From NCBI GenBank assembly GCA_030833445.1, contig JAURHD010000011.1, positions 1 through 64,000 of the forward strand: a stretch of DNA of 64,000 bases, in the 5' to 3' direction. Under the pieces are notes generated by a model, which was given only the letters and a program-made list of their open reading frames with translations, was not told the origin of the DNA and searched no databases. Positions 1 to 7,983 of the stretch are shown piece after piece. The position numbers and the translations under genes were made by a program. Every line of letters starts with the position of its first letter. The stretch's first letter is position 1. This DNA is from Cephaloticoccus sp. Its GTDB lineage: Bacteria > Verrucomicrobiota > Verrucomicrobiia > Opitutales > Opitutaceae.

Positions 1-296
<296 letters not shown>

Positions 297-395
297 GCAG
301 CTATAACGCTCGTTATTCTAAGGCGTTTATTTTACCTCCCTATTTATATTCCTAGATTTTTCGTCAATTGCCCGATTTAACATCGGGCTCCCCTT

Positions 396-511
396 CCTGG
401 TGATTATTTGCCGGGGGTTCCACCCGTTCCCATCCCGAACACGGCCGTTAAGCCCCGAGCAGCTGATGGTAGTAGGACGTAAGGTCCCGCGAGAGTAGGT
501 CGTTGCCAGGT
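396..511 (+). rRNA. rrf: 5S ribosomal RNA
   Basis: A ~116-nt segment has the 5S pattern: the two ends CCTGG and CCAGG pair (helix I), the middle holds the conserved CCCATCCCGAACACGG, and a GAGAGTAGGTCG-like segment lies near the 3' end. It sits ~100 bases after the 23S end and is followed at once by a strong terminator, so it is the last gene of the rrn operon. Confidence 0.97.
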
Positions 512-515
512 TTTT

Positions 516-553
516 GGCCCGGTTCTTCGAAAGAAGAGCCGGGCCTCTTTTTT
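516..553 (+). terminator. Rho-independent terminator of the rRNA operon
   Basis: GGCCCGG (516-522) pairs with CCGGGCC (539-545). The stem extends through the TTCTT/AGAAG region around a CGAA-type loop and is followed by a T-rich run (547-553). It lies 5 bases after the 5S 3' end. Confidence 0.9.
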
Positions 554-774
554 GTCAGGATTAGACGGCTCAATGCTCAGGGAGACAGTTTGGGAAAACG
601 CATTTTCTCCTTATATTCAAATCCAACAGGAGGATGTGGGTTTTTAGTCAATCAAACTTAACTCATGTGAAAGAGCCCAAGACCTGCATGAATGACTGAA
701 AATCATAGACTATAATAAACTGCACTGAATGCGGGAAATTATTACCAGTAAATTCGATTAATGTTAAAATAATA

Positions 775-2808
775 TCATCTATTTTCACGCATATAAGTCC
801 GTGAAAGTGCTGCAATAATCTCTGGATCATTGGGCATGATTTCGTTTAATATCAGGAGATGATGTCGTGCTTCAAGGGGTCGGTCCAGATGCAACATTAG
901 CAGCGCAAGATTACGGCGTGGTTCGATCATGTTGGGATGACTATCCAATGCCGATTGATATTGTTTTATCGCTTCCGGAAATTGACCGAGTTCAAGATAG
1001 ACATTCGCAAGGTTATTTCTGGCTTCTGGGAGACTGGCATTTATTTTCACGGCCGTGAGATAATGAGCTACTGCTGCGGGAAGGTTTCCAATCATGATAC
1101 ACGCATTGGCTGCGTTTAGATAGGCATCGGCTAATTCTGGATTCAAATGGATAGCTGTTTCGCATTGCATCAAAGCATCGTCGGGACGCCCTATTTGAAT
1201 GAGATAGTTGCCATAGCTACTTCGCGCCGCTGCTAACTTTGGCTGCAGATTAACGGCGGATTCATAATGACGTCCCGCCTCGCTTAAGCGCCCCATTTCC
1301 AATAATATATTGGCGATGTTGAGATGCGCTTCGGCCAGATCCGGGTTTATTCTCAGGGCAGATTGGAATTGGTCGATCGCCTCCATTTGATGACCTTTAC
1401 GAGACAACGCCAAACCCAGATTATAGTAGGGCTCGTAGAATTTGGGAGCGAGTTTACTTGCGGTCCAGAAGTCTGTGATAGCCTCGTCGGTATGCCCAAG
1501 CTGAAGTTTAGCCCGACCGTAATTCAAGTGAGCCCTGGCATTGTCAGGGCGCTTTGCCACCGTGTCCTGCCATATTGAAAGTTCGGAAATGTAATCTCCA
1601 TTGCGTGCTATAGTCAGGCTCGTGCACGTGACCGCTAGTAGCCATAATATTGGTTTTGCCCAACGAATAGTATAATAATGCAGGACACAGACGACCAACA
1701 ACACCGGCGCAACCAATGGCAGATACATCCTATGCTCGGCTATAGTCTGTGAGGCAATGGGCACAAAGCTTGAACTCGGGGCAAGGATGGCGAAGAACCA
1801 AAATCCTACAAAACCGAGTATCGGTTGCTTCCACAGAGCGATAGCTGTGCCGCCTGCAAGAATTAACAACACGCTGGCCTGCCACCATACTATAGATAGA
1901 CCATCAACGATTCCGAATCCGTAATCGAATACCAAAGGCACAGGTAAAAATACGAGTCTGAGATAATGAATCACTGCCCAGCATTGCGTTAGGAGATAAT
2001 GCCACGGAGTCACTGTAGTCTCGAATCCAGCTGTGCTGCCGCGGCCTGATACCCCAAGAATCAGAGCTGCCAATAGCAGCCATGTGCTCGCCAAGACGGT
2101 GTAGTAACGCCAGTTTTGGCCTAAAGCTTTGGATAATGTGCCGGCGATGAATGTGCGGTCATAAAGCAGGACCATGATAGGGGCCGAGACCATGACCTCC
2201 TTCGTGCCCATCCCCGCCAGACAAGAAAGGATTGATCCTGCAAGCCACAGGCGGGGATGTTTCGACCCTCGGGCACGGATGAAAGCATAGAGGGTTGTGA
2301 GGTAAAACAAGCCAGTCAGGGATTCTCCCCGCTGCACGATATAGGTAACGGCCGCAGTTTGTAACGGATGCAAAGTCCAAAGAGCGCATGCAACCAGGGC
2401 CAATCCGAATGCATCCGTACCGTAACGCGTGGACATGATTTTTTGCTGAAAAGTTCGTCGAATTATTCCAAACAGTGTCAGCCCGGCGATAAAGTGAATG
2501 AGCAGGTTGACCACATGGTAACCAAATACGGCGTAACCATTTAATGCGTAATCAACAGCAAAACTAAAATTCAATATTGGACGTCCCTTTGTCGTTACCC
2601 CTCCCTCCAAATCGGGCATCAATACGTCACCTAACTGCCATAGATTGCGAATGGAGCTATTCTCCAAAATGGCTGGACCATCATCCAAGACAAAAGGACC
2701 CTGGAAACTGTTATGGTAGGCCAGTAAAAGTAAGGCCGAAAGGGTAATCGCTGCTGCCAGATTGGACTCAGGGATCCAAGGTTTCTGGGAATTGCGAGCC
2801 GTTGGCAT
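775..2808 (-). CDS. Polytopic membrane protein with C-terminal TPR repeats (TMTC-like)
   Basis: A 677-aa protein. The first ~420 residues are strongly hydrophobic with about ten membrane segments. An early luminal-type motif VLDDGPAI resembles the acidic motif of TMTC/DUF1736 and other GT-C-fold glycosyltransferase-like proteins. Residues ~425-670 hold about seven tetratricopeptide repeats, for example YNLGLALSRKGHQMEAI and NNLANVYLELGQFPEAI. In related proteins the membrane part is glycosyltransferase-like and the TPR part binds partners; the substrate here is unknown. The gene is divergent from the TonB receptor at 3020. Its base composition is more AT-rich than most of the window. Family call from architecture, enzymatic role inferred. 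Confidence 0.85.
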   Translation of the reverse strand: MPTARNSQKPWIPESNLAAAITLSALLLLAYHNSFQGPFVLDDGPAILENSSIRNLWQLGDVLMPDLEGGVTTKGRPILNFSFAVDYALNGYAVFGYHVVNLLIHFIAGLTLFGIIRRTFQQKIMSTRYGTDAFGLALVACALWTLHPLQTAAVTYIVQRGESLTGLFYLTTLYAFIRARGSKHPRLWLAGSILSCLAGMGTKEVMVSAPIMVLLYDRTFIAGTLSKALGQNWRYYTVLASTWLLLAALILGVSGRGSTAGFETTVTPWHYLLTQCWAVIHYLRLVFLPVPLVFDYGFGIVDGLSIVWWQASVLLILAGGTAIALWKQPILGFVGFWFFAILAPSSSFVPIASQTIAEHRMYLPLVAPVLLVVCVLHYYTIRWAKPILWLLAVTCTSLTIARNGDYISELSIWQDTVAKRPDNARAHLNYGRAKLQLGHTDEAITDFWTASKLAPKFYEPYYNLGLALSRKGHQMEAIDQFQSALRINPDLAEAHLNIANILLEMGRLSEAGRHYESAVNLQPKLAAARSSYGNYLIQIGRPDDALMQCETAIHLNPELADAYLNAANACIMIGNLPAAVAHYLTAVKINASLPEARNNLANVYLELGQFPEAIKQYQSALDSHPNMIEPRRNLALLMLHLDRPLEARHHLLILNEIMPNDPEIIAALSRTYMRENR

Positions 2809-3019
2809 GATTCCGATTCAGCAGAGAGGGAGCCAATGTGAAAGCAATAACTGCTAGTCTGTTGCTATTCCGCTTCCGACTTTTTGTGAAGATTTGGCAA
2901 CACCATGGATATCTGAAGGCTGTAAGCTTGACTCATTAAAATTGCAGCTTCTGCTTACCGAAAATCTTAACGACGCCGACATGCGGCGGTCTTTTTTCCC
3001 TACATCTACACACCTACAC

Positions 3020-6000
3020 ATGCAAACTTCGAAGTTTCGAATAGTGGTCATTGTTGCGATTGCGGCTTTTGCCTCGATCTTTTCCTCCCAAGCTAATGCT
3101 CAGCTCGTTTCAGCAGGTATGTCTGGCCACGTCCGAGATGCGGATGGCAAGGCTGTCGCCAATGCTGCGGTTACGGTCGTTTTCACTCCGACCAATGCCA
3201 AGTTTGAGGCGGTGTCCAATGAGCTTGGTCGTTTTAACTTTCGCGGCTTGCCCGTGGGAGGGCCGTTCACCGTCACAGCCAAATCAGGTGAGCTTGGATC
3301 ACAGGAAATCACCGGCGTTGAGACGGTTCTTGGTATAGATATCGAAGTCGTTGTTGTTCTTCGTTCCGATGTCGTCGTTTTAGAGGCATTTGTGGCCACT
3401 GCTTCAAGAACCGATCTTGACGGCAATGCCACGGGTTCAGGTCTGACTCTCGATGGAGAGCGACTCAGCGGCAAGCCAACCTCAGAACGCTCGCTGGCAG
3501 ATATGATCAGTGCTTCGCCAATGGTAACACTCCGTGACACTTTTGGTGATCGTGAAGAGTCACAGATTACCGCGGTGGGTCAAAATAATCGGTTCAACTC
3601 CATCCAGATTGACGGTTCACGCATCAATGATCTTTTCGGTCTCAACGGCACAGGAATGGCCTCTTTTTTCAACCCGCTTTCTTTGGATACGCTGGAGCAA
3701 TTGACCGTTCAGGTCTCCCCCTACGATGTTCGTCAGGCAGGCTTCACCGGAGCGTCCATCAATGCAGTCACCAAAAGCGGCACCAACAAATTCAAAGGAT
3801 CCGCCTACACCTATTTCCGCGGTGACAGTCTGCTTGGACAACGTTTGCAGGGTTATAATGCGCGTGAAAACAACAACACCGGAGCAAAAGAATATCCCCT
3901 GCTGGAGCGCAGCACCTATGGCGCTACTTTGGGAGGTCCCATCTGGAAGGATCATGTCTTTTTCTTTGTTTCATACGAGAAATTCAAGAGCACCATTGCT
4001 GGTCGTGATGCCCGGTTCAGCACTCCTTCCGAAGCTCAAATCCTGCAGAAACTTGATTCAATAACGCAGGCGGCTGGTGACACGATTGACTGGGGTAGCC
4101 CGGTAACCGGGTCGACGGCCAATGTCTCGAAGGACAAAAAAATCAATGCCAAGGTGGATTGGCAGATCAATGCTGACCATAAACTGTCAGTTCGATATAC
4201 GACCACTGAAGGTGAAGTCCCACAGTTTGGCAATTATGCCAGTTCTTCCTCCAGTCTGAATGGGGTTAGAGGAGGGATTGTTACGTCCCCGGTCGGTCAT
4301 TTCTATGCGCAAACTCGCAATGAGAAAACCGTAGCTGCACAGTTAGACAGTCAGTGGACATCGGCGCTTTCATCCGAAATTCGTTATTCTCAGACCAAAC
4401 AGGAACAACAGACACCGGTTAATTCGGTTGCCCCGATGCTCCTTATCGTTGGCCTTACCGGCACAGATCTCGTCGACAACAGCACGGTTACAGACGGATC
4501 TTATATCGCAGGCACCGAGCAGTTCCGACACGGTAACGTTATCAACGTGGACAGTAAACAGATGAGCGCCACGGTTGATTACGTCTGGCGCGACTTTGTC
4601 TTCACCGCGGGCTACCAACGCGAGCAGACCGATTTTTACAATCTGTTTCGTAATGGATCCTATGGCACGGTTGCTTTCAGGTCATTGGCAGATTTCCTGG
4701 CTGATAACAATGCCGTGATTCAGCGCAACGTCTACGATCCCAGCGTGCGTGATGTGGCTGACGTCTCCAGCATGGCGACCAATGGTATCTTTGCCCAGGC
4801 GCGCTGGGATTACAGCCGGCGGTTAACGTTAACCGGCGGTCTGCGTCTGGAATTTGTCGAGAGCGCCACGCCACCATTCAATCAAGCGTTTTTCAACGAC
4901 ACGGGATTCCGTAATGACGGCAACTTGGACGGCACGAAATCCCTTTCACCCCGTCTTGGCTTCAATCTGGCTTTGGATGATGAAAGAAAAAGTCAGGTTC
5001 GTGGCGGCTTCGGTCATTTCTTTGGTCGTGCTCCGTGGGTGATCTTCTCCAATTCATGGAATTCCCCGGGGGTGGGTAGCTTCACTTTGCTTTCCGCCCA
5101 AAATCAGCTTCCAAAAACTTTGACGGGTTATCTCCAAACCGAATTTGATCCCCAAAACCCTATTGGAACCGGAGTGGATAATCCCAGTCTCCGTCGTGAG
5201 GTTGATTGGTCGGAGGATGGCACCGAACTCCCCCAATCCTGGCGGGGTAACCTAGCCTTCGATCGTAAGGTCGAATTCTTTGACTCAACCTTCAGTGCCG
5301 AAGTCGTGCACAGCATCGTGGACAAGGCAATTTTTGTGACGAACGAGAACATCAAGCCGACGAGCATTGGCGCGGATGGTCGCCAGCGCTTCGCCGGCAA
5401 CACCAGTTCTTTGGCCAATGTAAAATATGCCGGTTATACCGAGATGATCCGGGTGCAGAATTCCTCGGCGGGTGAGTCCACATACCTGACCCTGCGATGG
5501 AATCGTCCCATGAAGAAAAAGTGGGGCTTTGATCTCGCCTACACCCGTGGCCGATCCACCGAGGCTCAGTCCATCGGTCAGACCACCGCTGGCGGCCAGT
5601 GGTTCCGCAATGCAACGTTCAATCAAAACACCGTTGAAGAAAGCACCTCTGATTTTGAGATCAAAGACCGCGTGCAACTCAGTCTCTCTCGTCAATTTGA
5701 GTTTGTGAAGAACTGTCGCACGACGGCCTCCATCTATTATGAAGGCCGGTCAGGCAATCCTTACAGCTGGGTCTTTGCCAGTGATCTCAACGGGGACGGT
5801 CGCACGTTTAATGACCGGGTGGCAGTGCCGAGCGGGATCGATGATTCCCGCTTTGATTTCTCGGGTATGCCCGCGGCAGACCGTGATGCATTGCTCGCAT
5901 TCGTCCGTTCAAGTGAACTTGCGAAATATGCCGGTGGGGTTGCACCACGGAACGCATTTACCGAGCCATGGGTCAACCGGCTTGATCTTAAGTTCGTTCA

Positions 6001-6271
6001 AGACATCCCGCTCCGTGGCGACGTGAAGCTTCAACTCTTTTTTGACTTCATCAATTTGGGGTCGTTTCTAAGCAAGAGCACTTTTGGTTATTATGAACTG
6101 GCACCGAACCTTTCGAATGGTGTTTTTCGCACCAAGACTCTGACTACTTCCACGAGTTACGGGACGGATGGTCGCATCAAGCCAAGCTATACCAGAGCGC
6201 CTACTGATTTTGCCATCGATAATGGTATGTCCCGCTGGCGCATTCAGCTGGGAGCCAAATTGCTGTTCTAA
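3020..6271 (+). CDS. TonB-dependent receptor, Oar-like, with N-terminal carboxypeptidase-regulatory-like domain
   Basis: A 1083-aa outer-membrane protein when started at ATG 3020. That start gives a clear signal peptide (MQTSKFRIVVIVAIAAFA... ending at ANA-Q); the longer reading from 2894 would put 42 non-signal residues in front. After the signal come a CarboxypepD_reg-like Ig domain (GHVRDADGKAVANAAVTVV), a plug domain with the motif SIQIDGSRINDLFG, and a long beta-barrel ending in a C-terminal Phe (KLLF), typical for barrel assembly. Such proteins import large ligands using TonB energy; Oar-type members may act in secretion or adhesion. No SusD partner is next to it, and a strong terminator follows, so it is monocistronic. 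Confidence 0.93.
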   Translation: MQTSKFRIVVIVAIAAFASIFSSQANAQLVSAGMSGHVRDADGKAVANAAVTVVFTPTNAKFEAVSNELGRFNFRGLPVGGPFTVTAKSGELGSQEITGVETVLGIDIEVVVVLRSDVVVLEAFVATASRTDLDGNATGSGLTLDGERLSGKPTSERSLADMISASPMVTLRDTFGDREESQITAVGQNNRFNSIQIDGSRINDLFGLNGTGMASFFNPLSLDTLEQLTVQVSPYDVRQAGFTGASINAVTKSGTNKFKGSAYTYFRGDSLLGQRLQGYNARENNNTGAKEYPLLERSTYGATLGGPIWKDHVFFFVSYEKFKSTIAGRDARFSTPSEAQILQKLDSITQAAGDTIDWGSPVTGSTANVSKDKKINAKVDWQINADHKLSVRYTTTEGEVPQFGNYASSSSSLNGVRGGIVTSPVGHFYAQTRNEKTVAAQLDSQWTSALSSEIRYSQTKQEQQTPVNSVAPMLLIVGLTGTDLVDNSTVTDGSYIAGTEQFRHGNVINVDSKQMSATVDYVWRDFVFTAGYQREQTDFYNLFRNGSYGTVAFRSLADFLADNNAVIQRNVYDPSVRDVADVSSMATNGIFAQARWDYSRRLTLTGGLRLEFVESATPPFNQAFFNDTGFRNDGNLDGTKSLSPRLGFNLALDDERKSQVRGGFGHFFGRAPWVIFSNSWNSPGVGSFTLLSAQNQLPKTLTGYLQTEFDPQNPIGTGVDNPSLRREVDWSEDGTELPQSWRGNLAFDRKVEFFDSTFSAEVVHSIVDKAIFVTNENIKPTSIGADGRQRFAGNTSSLANVKYAGYTEMIRVQNSSAGESTYLTLRWNRPMKKKWGFDLAYTRGRSTEAQSIGQTTAGGQWFRNATFNQNTVEESTSDFEIKDRVQLSLSRQFEFVKNCRTTASIYYEGRSGNPYSWVFASDLNGDGRTFNDRVAVPSGIDDSRFDFSGMPAADRDALLAFVRSSELAKYAGGVAPRNAFTEPWVNRLDLKFVQDIPLRGDVKLQLFFDFINLGSFLSKSTFGYYELAPNLSNGVFRTKTLTTSTSYGTDGRIKPSYTRAPTDFAIDNGMSRWRIQLGAKLLF

Positions 6272-6303
6272 ATATCAACAATCCCCACTCCGGTTTATTT
6301 TAA

Positions 6304-6332
6304 GGTGGCTGCGATTTCGCAGCCGCCTTTTT
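6304..6332 (+). terminator. Terminator of the TonB receptor gene
   Basis: GGTGGCTGCG (6304-6313), loop ATTT and CGCAGCCGCC (6318-6327) form a 10-bp stem with one G-T pair, followed by TTTTT. It starts 32 bases after the receptor stop codon. Confidence 0.9.
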
Positions 6333-6765
6333 AGTGAGGGAAGAAAGTCACCCTGCGAAATTTTCAGCCCGTGGTGTTTTTGTTAATCAATTCGAACCGG
6401 CGGGTAAATTCGTTGGTCAATTGTGATCAAATTTCATCAGCGGAAATTCGTGATTTTGCGTAGTGACATTCCGTAAAGGTTTGAAACTGGATTCATGTGT
6501 ATTGCGCTGATTTCCAATTAGCCCCTTCGGTTCGGGGTGTGAAATTCGGGCAAGCTAAAAATTCACACGTTTTTTCTCACAAACCTATTGACGATGAAAA
6601 CTCACGGAACAATAGGTTGTGGTCGTTGCGGTCGGTGACCACATCCTGTTGTGGTCAACAACGCGTCAATAAGTTCCAGCAACTTATGTTCGCGTTGGGC
6701 TTATGCGCGTTAAAAACACCCTCTTTCCACTCCTAAATTCTTCACTTTTACCCTTTCGAGATCCC
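6333..6765 (+). promoter_or_regulatory. Long regulatory region before nrdB with serial inverted repeats
   Basis: These ~430 bases hold no convincing gene. Between 6522 and 6696 there is a chain of inverted repeats: CCCC/GGGG (6522-6525/6534-6537); GTGTGAA/TTCACAC (6537-6543/6562-6568); AACCTATTG/CAATAGGTT (6582-6590/6610-6618); TGTGGTC (6618-6624), GACCACA (6637-6643) and a second TGTGGTC (6650-6656), where the middle arm can pair with either side; and AACGCG..ATAAGTT/AACTTAT..CGCGTT (6660-6696). The dense packing suggests a structured mRNA leader or stacked operators controlling nrdB-nrdA. No NrdR-type box or known riboswitch signature was recognised. Confidence 0.5.
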
Positions 6766-7854
6766 ATGCAGAAATCCTTTCAAGTCGGCGCCAAGACATT
6801 TGTCCTCGATCGGTCCAAGGCCGAAGCGGCCTTCGCCGCCAAGAAGGTCATCAATGGTCGTGAGACCATGACGTTCAATCTCCTCCCGCTCAAATACCAG
6901 TGGGCCTACGATCTGTATCGCACGATGAAGGCCAACCACTGGGAGCCCGAGGATGTCCCCATGGGCAAGGATATCGAGCAGTGGCGTGATGATAAGGCAC
7001 TGTCCGACGCCGAGCGTTGGATCATCCGCATGGGCATCGGTTACTTTTCCGCCGCCGAGGGTATCGTGGGCGACAACGTTCAGCATGTGGTCCGCGAACT
7101 CGTCACCGCGCCTGAACTCAAGCTCGTGCTCGGCCGCCATGCGCACGAGGAGAACATCCACGCCGACTCGTTGCTCTACATGATCTCCTCCCTGGGCATC
7201 AACCCGCATGAGTGCGAGGCCATGTTCGAGGATGTCCCGACCATCGTCCGCAAGAACGAGTTCGTTACCCGCATCTCCAAGGACCTCCGCCGCGACATCG
7301 ATCTGACCCTGTCGGAGAACAAGCGCCTGCTCGCCAAAAACATCTTCGTCTTCGGCCAGTGCATGGAGGGCACCCAGTTTTACGGTCTCTTCGGGATGAT
7401 CCTCTCGCTTTACCGGCAGAACAAGTTCCCTGGTATCGGCTCGATGTTCCGTTACACGCTGCGCGACGAGTCCAACCACATTGAGGTCTTCCGCAACCTG
7501 TTCATGGACCTCGTCGAGGAAAACCGCGACATCTGGACCGCCGACTTCAAGGAAGAGCTCCGCCAGACCATGGCTGAGGCCGTTCAGTTGGAGAAGGACT
7601 TCATCCGCGACTGCCTGCCCGTCAACGCCGTTGGCCTGAGCCTTGAGGACTTCCTGACTTACATCGACTTTATTGCAGACCGTCGCCTCGAAGGTTGCGG
7701 TCTGGCCACCCTTACCGGTGGCACCGTTAAGAACCCCCTGCCGTGGCTCGCCGAGATGATGGATATCAAGAAGGAACAAAACTTCTTCGAGGGCCGCGTT
7801 ACCGAATACCAGAAAGCCTCCTCTCTCAACCAAGCCAACGACGACGACCTCTGA
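6766..7854 (+). CDS. nrdB: Ribonucleoside-diphosphate reductase beta subunit, class Ic-like
   Basis: A 362-aa R2 subunit; with NrdA it makes dNTP precursors from ribonucleoside diphosphates. ATG 6766 (MQKSFQVGAK) is preferred over 6703 because the extra residues look untranslated. The dimetal ligands are all visible: E98 (FSAAEG), E129 and H132 (HEENIH), E201 (CMEGTQ), E235 and H238 (RDESNH). The first ligand is Glu, as in Chlamydia, not Asp as in E. coli. The residue seven after E129, where the radical Tyr sits in class Ia, is Leu136. Loss of this Tyr marks the class Ic (Mn/Fe) subclass. A C-terminal Tyr for the radical relay is present (VTEYQKA). Codons are strongly C/G-ending, fitting high expression. 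nrdA follows after 129 bp. Confidence 0.97.
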   Translation: MQKSFQVGAKTFVLDRSKAEAAFAAKKVINGRETMTFNLLPLKYQWAYDLYRTMKANHWEPEDVPMGKDIEQWRDDKALSDAERWIIRMGIGYFSAAEGIVGDNVQHVVRELVTAPELKLVLGRHAHEENIHADSLLYMISSLGINPHECEAMFEDVPTIVRKNEFVTRISKDLRRDIDLTLSENKRLLAKNIFVFGQCMEGTQFYGLFGMILSLYRQNKFPGIGSMFRYTLRDESNHIEVFRNLFMDLVEENRDIWTADFKEELRQTMAEAVQLEKDFIRDCLPVNAVGLSLEDFLTYIDFIADRRLEGCGLATLTGGTVKNPLPWLAEMMDIKKEQNFFEGRVTEYQKASSLNQANDDDL

Positions 7855-7983
7855 GGTCCGGCCGTCTTAGTTCTCAGTTACCCCCGTTACTACCCCACCT
7901 GACTGTCTGATGCACCGCATGGCGGTGTGCCGACTTGCCAAATTTCCATTTCCTCAATCTTCACCCGTCCCGACCGCACACCA

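Noticed and set aside
297-395. tRNA in the 23S-5S spacer
   Set aside because: No cloverleaf or conserved TTCGA/T-arm segment seen in the ~100-base spacer.
6537-6696. NrdR boxes or cobalamin riboswitch before nrdB
   Set aside because: No ACACWATATATWGTGT-like boxes and no B12-box-like GCCACTG segment found.
6497-6736. 79-aa ORF in the nrdB leader
   Set aside because: Composition not coding-like, no ribosome binding site, and it overlaps the inverted repeats.
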